This document shows positions 33,871-42,574 of a stretch of 64,000 bases of DNA, one piece after another (the first letter of the stretch is position 1; every line of letters starts with the position of its first letter). This DNA comes from Streptomyces blattellae. Its GTDB lineage: Bacteria > Actinomycetota > Actinomycetes > Streptomycetales > Streptomycetaceae. Made by a program: the position numbers and the translations under genes. The notes under the pieces are model-generated. The model was not told where the DNA came from, did not search any database, and was given only the letters and a program-made list of their open reading frames with translations. The stretch spans positions 62,001 through 126,000 of the forward strand of contig NZ_WJBG01000130.1 in assembly GCF_009709555.1 (NCBI RefSeq), in the 5' to 3' direction.

Positions 33871-33906
33871 GTGCCTTACGGCCCTGCGGGGAGGGCCATA
33901 CGGCAC
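33871..33906. promoter_or_regulatory. Two adjacent imperfect DosR/OsdR-like boxes
   Basis: GTGCC-TTAC-GGCCC (33871-33884) and GGGCC-ATAC-GGCAC (33893-33906) are near-complements of one another, so together they form a larger inverted array. They lie 53-88 bp before the lipoprotein start. Confidence 0.45.
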
Positions 33907-34007
33907 CGTTTCGGGTCGCTCGGAGGGTGGATGACGCTCCGTCAGGTGCGCTGGACGCGGCCGGTGCCGACGGACCCGTCCTTGCCGCCCCGGAAGCAGC
34001 TCGCCCC

Positions 34008-34043
34008 GGGCCGACCGGACCGGCGGCAGGGACGTCCGGTCCC
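34008..34043. promoter_or_regulatory. Paired boxes upstream of msiK-like gene
   Basis: GGGCC-GACC-GGACC (34008-34021) is followed by GGGAC-GTCCG-GTCCC (34029-34043), which extends to GCAGGGAC...GTCCCTGC. About 145-180 bp before the start at 34189, so a regulatory role for that gene is less certain; the second element could also be a hairpin. Confidence 0.35.
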
Positions 34044-34188
34044 TGCCCGCCTTCGCGGGACCGTTCGACGCTGGAGTCGTAGCAACTGCCCTGCCGTAAC
34101 ACCACGTTCGGGCCGCGGTACGCCCGCCTTTCGCCGCGCTCCCGCAGGCCCGCCGCACGCCCGAGGGGCATTCGGGGAGGGAAAAGTC

Positions 34189-35307
34189 ATGGCGTCGGTC
34201 ACCTTCGACAAAGCAACGCGGTGCTTCGCGAACATGGACCACCCGGCCGTCTGCGAGCTCGATCTGGAGATCGCGGACGGCGAGTTCATGGTCCTGGTCG
34301 GCCCGTCCGGCTGCGGAAAGTCGACCAGTCTGCGGATGCTCGCCGGTCTGGAGGACGTCGACTCGGGGACGATCCGGATCGGCGACCGGGATGTGACCCA
34401 TCTGCCGCCCAAGGACCGCGACATCGCGATGGTGTTCCAGAACTACGCCCTCTATCCGCACATGACGGCGGCGGACAATATGGGCTTCGCACTCAAGATC
34501 GCCAAGATGCGCAAGGAGGAGGCACGCCGACGCGTGGCGGAGGCCGCCGGCATCCTCGGGCTGGACGACTACCTCGACCGCAAGCCCAAGTCGCTCTCCG
34601 GCGGACAGCGCCAGCGGGTGGCGATGGGACGCGCCATCGTCCGGGAGCCCCAGGTGTTCCTGATGGACGAGCCGCTGTCGAATCTGGACGCCAAGCTGCG
34701 GGTGCAGACCCGTACCCAGATCGCGTCGCTCCAACGGCGTCTCGGCACGACCACGGTGTACGTCACCCATGACCAGGTCGAGGCGCTGACCATGGGCGAT
34801 CGTGTGGCCGTGATGAAGGACGGTGTGCTGCAGCAAGTGGGGACGCCGAAGGAGGTGTTCGCTCGTCCCGCCAACGCTTTCGTCGGCGGGTTCATCGGCT
34901 CCCCGGCGATGAACCTCTTCCGTCTCGCGCTCACCGCCGACGGCACGGAACTGGGCGGGCTGGTCCTGCCCATGCCCCGAGCGGCCCTGCAGGCGGCCCA
35001 CGCCGAAGGCGCCGCGGAGGTCACCGTCGGTATCCGCCCCGAGCAGTTCGGCGTCCTCTCCACCGGAGACCTGCAGACGCCGGGGCTGGAGGTCGTGATC
35101 GACACCGTCGAGGACACCGGTGCCGTGACCTATCTGCACACCACCGCCAAAGTGGGCCAGGAACTCGCGCAGGTCGTTGTCCGGGCCCCGGGGCGCGGGA
35201 CGTACGGCAAGGGCAAGCACCTGCGCATCGCACCGCGTGCGGAGGGCGTCCATCTGTTCTCGGCGACGACCGGTCTTCGCCTGCCTGCGGCGGAGGCACC
35301 GGCCTGA
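34189..35307 (+). CDS. msiK: ABC transporter ATPase of the MsiK/UgpC multi-sugar type
   Basis: Predicted 372 residues. Walker A GPSGCGKSTSLRMLAG near 37-44, Q-loop FQNYALYPHMTA, signature LSGGQRQRVAMGRAIV, Walker B VFLMDEPLSNLDAKLR, switch His VTHDQVEALTMGDR. A C-terminal TOBE regulatory domain follows (VTVGIRPEQFGV...HLFSATTGLRL). In streptomycetes MsiK energises many sugar importers encoded elsewhere; no permease lies beside this gene, which fits that role. It could be a second, stress-linked copy. ATG at 34189 lies after GGGGAGGG. Confidence 0.93.
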   Translation: MASVTFDKATRCFANMDHPAVCELDLEIADGEFMVLVGPSGCGKSTSLRMLAGLEDVDSGTIRIGDRDVTHLPPKDRDIAMVFQNYALYPHMTAADNMGFALKIAKMRKEEARRRVAEAAGILGLDDYLDRKPKSLSGGQRQRVAMGRAIVREPQVFLMDEPLSNLDAKLRVQTRTQIASLQRRLGTTTVYVTHDQVEALTMGDRVAVMKDGVLQQVGTPKEVFARPANAFVGGFIGSPAMNLFRLALTADGTELGGLVLPMPRAALQAAHAEGAAEVTVGIRPEQFGVLSTGDLQTPGLEVVIDTVEDTGAVTYLHTTAKVGQELAQVVVRAPGRGTYGKGKHLRIAPRAEGVHLFSATTGLRLPAAEAPA

Positions 35308-35385
35308 ACCGGCGCCGCGCGCGATCGCTCGGAGCGGGACCCACCGCTCGGCCGCCAGGGGCCTTCGGCGCCGACTCGGGGGGCG

Positions 35386-35705
35386 GTGAAGGCGTTCGGC
35401 CGGACCCGCGCCCTGGACGGGAGGACCCCGCCCGCGGCCACGGGTGAGGCACACGGCTTCCTCGGGCCCGACGGTGCGGGCAGGACCACGACCATCCGTG
35501 TCCTGCTCGGGCTGCCGCGCGCCGACGCGGGTGCGGTGCGGCTGCTGGGCGGCGATCCCCGGCGCGATGCCGTCACCCCGCACCGGCGACCGTCCTACGG
35601 GCCGGGTGACGACAGCCTGTCACCGCACCGCTGCTGCTCGCGGCGCCCGCCGCCACACTGACGGTGGCGGGCCTGACGGGGTTCCGACGGCGGGACGTCG
35701 GCTGA
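35386..35705 (+). pseudogene. Relic joining an ABC ATPase 5' end to an ABC-2 permease 3' end
   Basis: From 35386 the frame reads as the start of a drug-exporter ATPase ([12 protein letters not shown], then [20 protein letters not shown], a Walker A with Lys changed to Arg, and [10 protein letters not shown]), ending near 35600. From 35631 another frame reads [24 protein letters not shown] and stops at 35705, the typical last residues of an ABC-2 permease. The ATPase body and nearly all of the permease have been deleted. Non-functional. Confidence 0.7.
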
Positions 35706-35845
35706 GCGCTCCGCCGGCCGTGTCGATGCGGCCCGCAGGGCCACGATGTGCCGTCGGTCCTCCGTGACACATCGCGGCCGGTCGCGCCCCTGCACGGCAT
35801 GGCCGAACCGAAGCGGCCCCACCCGGCCTGCGACGGACGGCAAAG

Positions 35846-35859
35846 GGGCCGTTCGGCCC
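35846..35859. promoter_or_regulatory. DosR/OsdR-like box ahead of Usp
   Basis: GGGCC-GTTC-GGCCC, 106 bp before the GTG start at 35965. Confidence 0.5.
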
Positions 35860-35964
35860 GGGTGTGGGCCCCGTCGACCCTGCCGGGGCGGGTGCCTGCG
35901 CGGCGATCCTGGTACTGGAGGCCCCGTAGCAGAGGCCGGGGCACCAACCGGGGAGGTGTTGGCC

Positions 35965-36858
35965 GTGCTTCGCCCCGTAGTCGTAGGAGTGGATGGTTCA
36001 CGTGAGAGCCTCGCCGCCGCCGACTGGGCGGCCCGGGAGGCCCTGAGGCGCGGCCTGCCGCTGCGCCTGGTGCACGCCTGGGAAGGCGGCATGTCGCCCG
36101 ACGAGTCGGAACTGCCCGAGCTGGGGGCACCACGCTACTGGGCACGGCGGATCCTGCGCGGCGCGCTGGACCGGCTCAACGAGCGCTATCCGCAGGTGTA
36201 TCTGAGCGCCGAGCAGATCTCCCGGCCCGCCTCCGACGCCCTGGTCGCGGCGGGCGACGAGTCCGAGCTGCTGGTCCTGGGCAGCCGGGCGTTCAGCGGC
36301 TTCGGTGGGTTCATGGCCGGCTCGGTGGCGCTCATGACGGTCGCCCATGTGGCACGGCCCGTCGTGCTCGTACGGGCCGACCAGACCGTCGAGGACGAGC
36401 ATGTGCCGGACCCGGAGGGCCGGCCGTCGGCCCGTACCCCGTACCGCGATGTCGTCGTCGGCGTGGACCCGGCGCAGTCGTGCGAGGACCTGCTGGCGTT
36501 CGCCTTCGAGAGCGCGACGCTGCGGGCCGCTCCGCTGCGGGTGGTGTACGCGTGGCAGCTGCCGTACGTTCCCCGTGCGCTGGAGGCCAAGGCCCGGGGC
36601 GAGGTGCGGGCGGCCGCCGAGCAGGCGCTGGCAGCCGTACTCGCGCCGTGGCGGGAGAAGTACCCCGCGGTCGAGGTCACGCCGCTGGCCGAGGAGGGAC
36701 GTGCGGCGCAGCAGCTGCTCGACGCTACGAAGGACGCCGGCCTGCTGGCTGTCGGCCGCAAGATCCGCCCGGCCAGGATCGGCACGCACACCGGGCCGGT
36801 CGCGCACGCGGTGATGCACCACGTCCGGTGCCCGGTCGCGATCGTCCCGCACGAGTGA
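35965..36858 (+). CDS. Universal stress protein, tandem Usp domains
   Basis: Predicted 297 residues from GTG 35965 (GGGGAGG 8 bp upstream). Domain 1: RPVVVGVDGSRESLAAADWAAREALRRG with LLVLGSRAFSGFGGFMAGSVALMTVAHVARPVVLV, intact loop. Domain 2: DVVVGVDPAQSCEDLLAFAFESA with LLAVGRKIRPARIGTHTGPVAHAVMHHVRCPVAIVPHE, the G-T-H-T-G-P form without the ATP loop. It closely parallels the Usps at 24091 and 58369 in length and second-domain form. A hairpin at 36865-36902 ends the unit. Confidence 0.95.
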   Translation: MLRPVVVGVDGSRESLAAADWAAREALRRGLPLRLVHAWEGGMSPDESELPELGAPRYWARRILRGALDRLNERYPQVYLSAEQISRPASDALVAAGDESELLVLGSRAFSGFGGFMAGSVALMTVAHVARPVVLVRADQTVEDEHVPDPEGRPSARTPYRDVVVGVDPAQSCEDLLAFAFESATLRAAPLRVVYAWQLPYVPRALEAKARGEVRAAAEQALAAVLAPWREKYPAVEVTPLAEEGRAAQQLLDATKDAGLLAVGRKIRPARIGTHTGPVAHAVMHHVRCPVAIVPHE

Positions 36859-36864
36859 GTCGTC

Positions 36865-36902
36865 CCTCCCGGTCCCGTCTCGCAGGGGGACGGACCGGGA
36901 GG
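36865..36902 (+). terminator. Hairpin downstream of Usp gene
   Basis: CCTCCCGGTCC pairs with GGACCGGGAGG (11 bp), with further CGTC/GACG pairing inside, 7 bp after the stop at 36858. Confidence 0.6.
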
Positions 36903-36938
36903 GGCCGGTATCAGCTCATGCCCATCGGCCCTCCATCG

Positions 36939-36952
36939 GGGACGTCCGGCCC
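36939..36952. promoter_or_regulatory. DosR/OsdR-like box ahead of the 2-oxoacid oxidoreductase operon
   Basis: GGGAC-GTCC-GGCCC, 62 bp before the GTG start at 37014. It links the operon to the stress regulon if the motif is the operator. Confidence 0.5.
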
Positions 36953-37013
36953 CTGAGGCCCAGGCCCGTCCCAGCGGTACGACGGGAGGAGCCCCGTAAG
37001 GGAGGAGGGTGCC

Positions 37014-37589
37014 GTGTTCCAGGTACGCGTCCACGGCCGCGGAGGTCAGGGTGCTGTCACGGCGGCGGAGCTGCTGTCGGTGGCGGCCTTTCTGGAGGGC
37101 CGGTACGCACAGGCGTTCCCGAGCTTCGGCTCGGAACGGACGGGAGCGCCGGTGATGGCGTTCTGCCGGATCGACGACCGGCCGATCCGCGTCCGTGAAC
37201 CCGTCACCCGGCCCGACGCACTCGTGATCCAGGACGCGACCCTGCTGCACCAGGTGGACGTCTTCGAAGGGCTCAGGGCCGACGGCTCCGTCCTGATCAA
37301 CTCGCCGAGCAGCCGGGATGAGTTGGGCCTCACGACGCTCACCGGGCCCGTCTTCACCGTCCCGGCCACCACCATTGCCCTACGCCACGTCCGCCGCCCG
37401 GTTCCCAACATCGTTCTGCTCGGCGGCCTCGCCGCCGTCACCGGCTGCGTGACGATCGACTCGCTCATCGCCGCCGTACAAGAGCGCTTCCCGGGCGAGC
37501 TGGGCACGGCCAACGCGGCCGCGGCCAGGGAGGCGTACCGCCACATCCGTGTCCAGCGGGAGGAACCCGCCCATGCTCAAGCAGACTGA
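37014..37589 (+). CDS. 2-oxoacid:acceptor oxidoreductase, gamma subunit
   Basis: Predicted 191 residues. VRVHGRGGQGAVTAAELLSVAAFLEGRYAQAFPSFGSERTGAPV is the gamma-domain signature of pyruvate/2-ketoacid:ferredoxin oxidoreductases. It helps hold CoA and the inter-subunit contacts. GTG at 37014 follows GGGAGGAGGG. The 3' end overlaps the alpha gene by 17 bp. Together with the next three genes it encodes a multi-subunit, oxygen-sensitive type of enzyme, unusual in an otherwise aerobic organism. Confidence 0.93.
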   Translation: MFQVRVHGRGGQGAVTAAELLSVAAFLEGRYAQAFPSFGSERTGAPVMAFCRIDDRPIRVREPVTRPDALVIQDATLLHQVDVFEGLRADGSVLINSPSSRDELGLTTLTGPVFTVPATTIALRHVRRPVPNIVLLGGLAAVTGCVTIDSLIAAVQERFPGELGTANAAAAREAYRHIRVQREEPAHAQAD

Positions 37590-38814
37590 GGGCTCGCGCG
37601 CGGTCGCCGAGACGGTCGCGTACTGCCGCCCCGAGGTGATCGCCGCCTACCCGATCTCCCCGCAGACGCACATCGTCGAGGAGCTCAGCCGACGGGTGAA
37701 GTCCGGTGCGCTGGACCGTTGCGAGTACGTCAACGTCGAGTCGGAGTTCGCGGCGATGTCGATGTGCATCGGGGCCTCGGCGGCGGGCGCCCGCGCCTAC
37801 ACGGCGACCGCGAGCCAGGGTCTGCTGTACATGGTGGAGGCGCTCTACAACGCCTCCGGGCTCGGCCTGCCGATCGTGATGACGGTCGCCAACCGGGCGA
37901 TCGGCGCCCCCATCAACATCTGGAACGACCACAGCGACACGATGTCCCAGCGCGACTCCGGCTGGATCCAGCTCTACGCGCGCGACAACCAGGAGGCCGC
38001 CGATCTGCACCCGCAGGCGTTCCGGCTGGCCGAGGAGTTGTCGCTGCCGGTGATGGTGTGCATGGACGGCTTCGTCCTGACGCACGCCTGGGAGCGGATC
38101 GAGGTGCCCGAGCAGGCGCAGGTCGACGCGTTCCTGCCGCCGTACGAGCCACGCCAGGTCATGGATCCGGACGAGCCGGTGTCGATCGGCGCGATGGTCG
38201 GCCCGGAGGCCTTCACCGAGGTGCGTTATCTGGCGCACGCCAAGCAGATGCAGGCGCTGGAGGCGATTCCGCGGATCGCGGAGGAGTTCCAGGACGTCTT
38301 CGGGCGGGACTCCGGCGGGCTGGTCCAGCCGTACGCCTGTGAGGACGCCGAGACGATCGTCGTGGCGCTTGGCTCGGTGCTGGGCACCGTCTGCGATGTC
38401 GTCGACGAACTGCGGGAGCGCGGGGTGCGGATCGGGGCGCTCGGGATCACGTCCTTCCGACCGTTCCCGCTGGACGCCGTGCGGGCCGCGCTGGGACGGG
38501 CGCGTCAAGTCGTCGTGCTGGAGCGGGCGTTCGCCGTCGGGATCGGCGGGATCGTCTCGGCGAACGTGCGTACCGCGCTGTCCGGGATCCAGCTCGACGG
38601 TCACACCGTGGTCGCCGGGCTCGGCGGGCGGGCCATCACCAAGGCGTCGCTGCACCGGCTGTTCGACGACGCGATCGGCGGGCGGCTCGGGCAGCTGACC
38701 TTCCTGGACCTCAACACCGAGCTGGTGGAACGGGAGTTGGCGCGGATGGAGCGGACGCGGAGGTCCGGGCCGTCCGCCGAGAACATCCTGCGTGATGTGG
38801 GGAGCAACCGATGA
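37573..38814 (+). CDS. 2-oxoacid:acceptor oxidoreductase, alpha subunit
   Basis: Predicted 413 residues. GSRAVAETVAYCRPEVIAAYPISPQTHIVEEL, NVESEFAAMSMCIGASAAGARAYTATASQGLLYMVEALYNASGLGLPIVM and NRAIGAPINIWNDHSD are the PorA pyrimidine-binding and substrate-side blocks. The C-terminal domain has IVVALGSVLGTVCDVVDELRERG and GALGITSFRPFPLDAVRAAL. ATG at 37573 follows GGGAGGA and overlaps the gamma gene; the GTG at 37549 is less likely. Substrate could be pyruvate, 2-oxoglutarate, or an aryl glyoxylate. Confidence 0.93.
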   Translation: MLKQTEGSRAVAETVAYCRPEVIAAYPISPQTHIVEELSRRVKSGALDRCEYVNVESEFAAMSMCIGASAAGARAYTATASQGLLYMVEALYNASGLGLPIVMTVANRAIGAPINIWNDHSDTMSQRDSGWIQLYARDNQEAADLHPQAFRLAEELSLPVMVCMDGFVLTHAWERIEVPEQAQVDAFLPPYEPRQVMDPDEPVSIGAMVGPEAFTEVRYLAHAKQMQALEAIPRIAEEFQDVFGRDSGGLVQPYACEDAETIVVALGSVLGTVCDVVDELRERGVRIGALGITSFRPFPLDAVRAALGRARQVVVLERAFAVGIGGIVSANVRTALSGIQLDGHTVVAGLGGRAITKASLHRLFDDAIGGRLGQLTFLDLNTELVERELARMERTRRSGPSAENILRDVGSNR

Positions 38815-39818
38815 GCGCCGCGCAGCAGGTGAAGTTCTACCAGGTCGGCAGCCATGCCGCCGGAAACCGGCTGCTGGGGCCCCAGGCGCAGTCCGACCAG
38901 GCCGACCCGGACCGTTCCAACGCGCTCACCTCCGGCCACCGGGCCTGCCAGGGCTGCGGCGAGGCGCTCGGCGCCCGCTATGTCCTGGACGCGGCACAGC
39001 GGGCGGCCGGCGGCAAGGTGATCGCGGTCAACGCGACGGGCTGCCTGGAGGTGTTCTCCACGCCGTACCCGGAGACCTCCTGGCAACTCCCCTGGCTGCA
39101 CTCCCTGTTCGGCAACGCACCCGCCGTCGCCGCCGGGGTCGCCGCCGCGCTGCGTGCCAAGGGCCGCACCGACATCCGGGTGGTCGGACAGGGCGGGGAC
39201 GGCGGCTCGGTCGACATCGGCCTCGGCTGTCTGTCCGGCATGTTCGAGCGGAACGACGACGTCCTGTACGTCTGTTACGACAACGAGGCCTACATGAACA
39301 CCGGCGTGCAGCGCTCGGGCGCCACTCCCCCGGCCGCGCGCACGGCGACCACGCAGGCGGTCGGCGAGGAGCCGGGCGCCCCCTTCGGGCAGGGCAAGAG
39401 CCTGCCGCTGATCGCGATGGCGCACGAGATCCCGTACGTCGCCACGGCCACCGTCGCCGGGCTGCGCGATCTGGAGGCCAAGGTGCACCGGGCGATGGGG
39501 ATGAGAGGCGCCCGCTATCTGCATGTGCTGGTGCCCTGTCCGCTGGGCTGGGGCACGGCGTCCTGCGACACGGTGCGCATGGCGCGGCTGGCCGAACAGA
39601 GTGGTCTGTTCCCGGTGTTCGAGGCCGAGTACGGCGAGGTCACCGATGTGACACCGATCCGGCGGCGGGTGCCGGTGGAGGAGTATCTGCGGCCGCAGAA
39701 GCGGTACGCGCACTTGTTCACGCCGGAGCCGGATCCGAAGGCCGTCGCCCGCATCCAGCGGGCCGCCGACCGCAACATCGCCCGTTTCGGGCTGCTGGAA
39801 CATCAGGAGGCGTCGTGA
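38811..39818 (+). CDS. 2-oxoacid:acceptor oxidoreductase, beta subunit (TPP-binding)
   Basis: Predicted 335 residues. SGHRACQGCGEALGARYVL with C-x2-C near residue 46 and a later Cys for a [4Fe-4S] cluster. TPP-binding block VVGQGGDGGSVDIGLGCLSGMFERNDDVLYVCYDNEAYMNTGVQRSGATP, the G-D-G...N motif with the usual M-N-T-G-x-Q-x-S-x-x-T-P. It decarboxylates the 2-oxoacid and passes electrons to the cluster. Overlaps alpha (ATGA) and the next gene (GTGA). Confidence 0.94.
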   Translation: MSAAQQVKFYQVGSHAAGNRLLGPQAQSDQADPDRSNALTSGHRACQGCGEALGARYVLDAAQRAAGGKVIAVNATGCLEVFSTPYPETSWQLPWLHSLFGNAPAVAAGVAAALRAKGRTDIRVVGQGGDGGSVDIGLGCLSGMFERNDDVLYVCYDNEAYMNTGVQRSGATPPAARTATTQAVGEEPGAPFGQGKSLPLIAMAHEIPYVATATVAGLRDLEAKVHRAMGMRGARYLHVLVPCPLGWGTASCDTVRMARLAEQSGLFPVFEAEYGEVTDVTPIRRRVPVEEYLRPQKRYAHLFTPEPDPKAVARIQRAADRNIARFGLLEHQEAS

Positions 39819-41440
39819 AGGAGAAGCCGTTCGCGATCACCCTGGACGTGGGATCCAGTCTGGCCAACCGCACCGGCGCCTGGCGCACCGAGCGTCCCGA
39901 GTACGTCCACCGGCTGCCGCCGTGCAACCAGGCGTGCCCGGCCGGGGAGAACATCCAGCAGTGGCTGTTCCACGCGGAGAGCGGCGACTACGAGTCCGCC
40001 TGGCGGCAGTTGATGCGGGACAACCCGCTGCCCGCCGTCATGGGCCGGGTCTGCTACCACCCGTGCGAGACCGCCTGCAACCGTGTCCAGGTCGACAACG
40101 CCGTCGGGATCAACGCCGTCGAGCGCTTCCTGGGCGACGAGGCGATCAGGCGCGGCTGGACGATCAAGGCTCCTTCGGTGTCCTCCGGAAAGCGCGTCCT
40201 CGTCGTCGGCTCGGGCCCCGCCGGGCTCTCGGCGGCCTACCATCTGCGCCTGCTCGGCCACGAGGTGACGATCCGCGAGGCGCAAGCGCAGCCCGGCGGC
40301 ATGATGCGCTACGGCATCCCGCGCTACCGCCTGCCCCGGGAGGTCCTGGACGCGGAGATCGACCGCATTCTGGCGCTGGGCGTCACGCTGGAGTGCGGCA
40401 CCCGCGTCGACGACGTGCCCGCCGCTCGGCGGGACGGCGGCTTCGACGCCGTGTTCCTCGCCGTGGGCGCCGGCATCGGCCGACGCACGTACATCCCGGC
40501 GGGCGACAGCGCGCGCATCCTCGACGCCGTGGCGCTGCTCGGCAGCATGGAGGGCGAGGGTCCTCCGCTGCTGGGCCGTACGGTCGCGGTCTACGGCGGC
40601 GGCAACACGGCCTTGGACGCGGCCCGCACCGCGCGCAGGCTGGGCGCGACCGACGCCGTGGTGGTCTACCGGCGCACCCGGGACCGGATGCCCGCGCACG
40701 ACGAGGAGGTCGAGGAGGCGCTGGAGGAGGGCGTACGGGTCAAGTGGCTCTCCACCATCAAGCATGCCGACGGCGGCCGCATCACGATCGAGCGGATGCG
40801 GCTCGACGACACCGGATTCCCGCAGCCCACCGGTGAGTTCGAGGAGCTGGACGCCGACTCCGTCGTCCTCGCACTCGGCCAGGAGTCCGACCTGTCACTC
40901 CTCGACGGCGTGCCCGACCTGACCGTGGACCACGGGACGGTGCAGGTGGCGGACGGACTGATGACGGGGCATCAGGGGATCTTCGCCGGGGGTGACATGG
41001 TGCCCGCCGAACGCACGGTCACCGTGGCGGTGGGGCACGGCAAGAAGGCGGCGCGGCACATCGACGCGTATCTGCGGGGGACTTCGTACGAGCCGGGTGA
41101 CAAGCACGCCCCGGCCGGCTTCGAGCGGCTGAACACCTGGTACTACTCGGACGCCCCGGCATCCGTACAGCCGCGGCTCGAACCGGCCCGCCGTGTCTCG
41201 ACGTTCGACGAGGTCGTGCAGGGGCTCGGCGAGTCCACCGCCCTGTTCGAGGCGCGGCGCTGCATGTCGTGCGGCAACTGCTTCGAATGCGACAACTGCT
41301 ACGGCGTCTGCCCCGACAACGCCATCGCCAAGCTGGGGCCCGGCAAGGGGTTCGCCATCGACCTCGACTACTGCAAGGGGTGCGGGCTGTGCGTGGCCGA
41401 GTGCCCGTGCGGGGCGATGGACATGGTGCCGGAGGAGTGA
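39815..41440 (+). CDS. GltD-like FAD/NAD(P)H oxidoreductase with C-terminal 2[4Fe-4S] ferredoxin domain
   Basis: Predicted 541 residues from GTG 39815. The N-terminal Fe-S domain has PPCNQACPAGENIQQWL and MGRVCYHPCETACNR, as in the small subunit of glutamate synthase. Two Rossmann motifs follow: VLVVGSGPAGLSAAYHLRLLGHEVTI for FAD near 125, and VAVYGGGNTALDAARTARRLGA for NAD(P)H near 255. Then GIFAGGDMVPAERTVTVAVGHGKKAARHI. The C-terminus carries CMSCGNCFECDNCYGVCPDNAI and CKGCGLCVAECPCGAM. It would let the 2-oxoacid enzyme use NAD(P) directly, as in phenylglyoxylate:NAD oxidoreductase, or link ferredoxin to NAD(P)H. Confidence 0.9.
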   Translation: MKEKPFAITLDVGSSLANRTGAWRTERPEYVHRLPPCNQACPAGENIQQWLFHAESGDYESAWRQLMRDNPLPAVMGRVCYHPCETACNRVQVDNAVGINAVERFLGDEAIRRGWTIKAPSVSSGKRVLVVGSGPAGLSAAYHLRLLGHEVTIREAQAQPGGMMRYGIPRYRLPREVLDAEIDRILALGVTLECGTRVDDVPAARRDGGFDAVFLAVGAGIGRRTYIPAGDSARILDAVALLGSMEGEGPPLLGRTVAVYGGGNTALDAARTARRLGATDAVVVYRRTRDRMPAHDEEVEEALEEGVRVKWLSTIKHADGGRITIERMRLDDTGFPQPTGEFEELDADSVVLALGQESDLSLLDGVPDLTVDHGTVQVADGLMTGHQGIFAGGDMVPAERTVTVAVGHGKKAARHIDAYLRGTSYEPGDKHAPAGFERLNTWYYSDAPASVQPRLEPARRVSTFDEVVQGLGESTALFEARRCMSCGNCFECDNCYGVCPDNAIAKLGPGKGFAIDLDYCKGCGLCVAECPCGAMDMVPEE

Positions 41441-41449
41441 CGAGCCGGT

Positions 41450-41845
41450 TCAGTCGTCCGCCGTGAGGGCGGCGAGGGCGGCGTCCAGGCGGCGGGTGGC
41501 CTCCTCGGCGACCGGGCGCAGGGCGTCCAGCTCGGTGAGGGCGACCATCGTGTTCGGGTCCAGGACCTGTACGGCGGTGCGGTCGCCGTCGCGGCGGACG
41601 ACCACGTTGCAGGGCAGCAGGAGGCCGATGGAGCGGTCGGTGTCCAGGGCCCGGTGGGCGAGCGGCGGGTTGCAGGCACCGAGGATGACGTAGTCCTCCA
41701 TGTCGTGGTCGAGCTTGGCCTTGAGCGTGGCGGTGACGTCGATCTCGGTCAGGATGCCGAAGCCCTGGGCGGCGAGGGCGTCACGGACGCGGTCGACGGC
41801 GGTGGCGAAGTCGGTGTCGACGTGCACGGTGCGGTCGTAGCGCAT
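41450..41845 (-). CDS. DUF302 family protein
   Basis: Predicted 131 residues. DTDFATAVDRVRDALAAQGFGILTEIDVTATLKAKLDHDMEDYVILGACNPPLAHRALDTDRSIGLLLPCNVVVRRDGDRTAVQVLDP is the complete DUF302 pattern. The single Cys pair (GACNPPLA and LLPCNVVV) is conserved in many members. DUF302 genes often accompany sulfur oxidation or redox loci; the biochemical function is not established. ATG at 41845 has only a weak AGAAAG site. It lies downstream of the CstR-like gene in the same direction, 53 bp away. Confidence 0.87.
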   Translation of the reverse strand: MRYDRTVHVDTDFATAVDRVRDALAAQGFGILTEIDVTATLKAKLDHDMEDYVILGACNPPLAHRALDTDRSIGLLLPCNVVVRRDGDRTAVQVLDPNTMVALTELDALRPVAEEATRRLDAALAALTADD

Positions 41846-41898
41846 GGCGGGGTCTTTCTGGTCGATTCGTTCGCTCGGGGTCGGGTGTCGCGCTGTCG

Positions 41899-42230
<332 letters not shown>

Positions 42231-42307
42231 ACATCGACACCGGCCAGAATTCACCCCAGGCGTACCGGCGAGAGCCGGCGACCGACTGCCCTGAGTGGCC
42301 CCGGCCG

Positions 42308-42574
42308 TCAGCGGGCGTCGTCCCCGGGGCCGGGCTGCGCCAGCGCGGCGTGGGCGAGGAGGCGGCGGGCGAGATCGCGTGCCTCGTCCGCGGTCAGCGA
42401 CGCCCAGACTCCCGGCTCACCGCCCTGGTCCCGGCCCACATCAAGGGCGACGCGGCTGATCGGCCGGTCCGTCGACGCGAGCCTCAGGCACCTCACCGCG
42501 ATCCGCCGACCGCAAGCCGTCACCAGGGGCCCGTCGCCGGCCGTGGGCGACCGGCCTTCTTCCGTCGTCGTCAT
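42308..42574 (-). CDS. Small hypothetical protein
   Basis: Predicted 88 residues from ATG 42574, which has GGGAGGGCG upstream. Sequence is unremarkable: GPLVTACGRRIAVRCLRLASTDRPISRVALDVGRD, then VWASLTADEARDLARRLLAHAAL, suggesting a small alpha/beta domain with a helical tail. I do not recognise a family. Its promoter region contains CstR-type operator 2, so it belongs to the sulfur regulon by position. The TauE frame overlaps its first 134 bases in another frame, which is odd. Confidence 0.55.
   Translation of the reverse strand: MTTTEEGRSPTAGDGPLVTACGRRIAVRCLRLASTDRPISRVALDVGRDQGGEPGVWASLTADEARDLARRLLAHAALAQPGPGDDAR

Noticed and set aside
33384..34188. Extended N-terminus for the msiK-like gene upstream to 33544
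   Set aside because: The extension overlaps the lipoprotein gene and its promoter, and the ABC fold begins exactly at the ATG at 34189, which has a good ribosome site.
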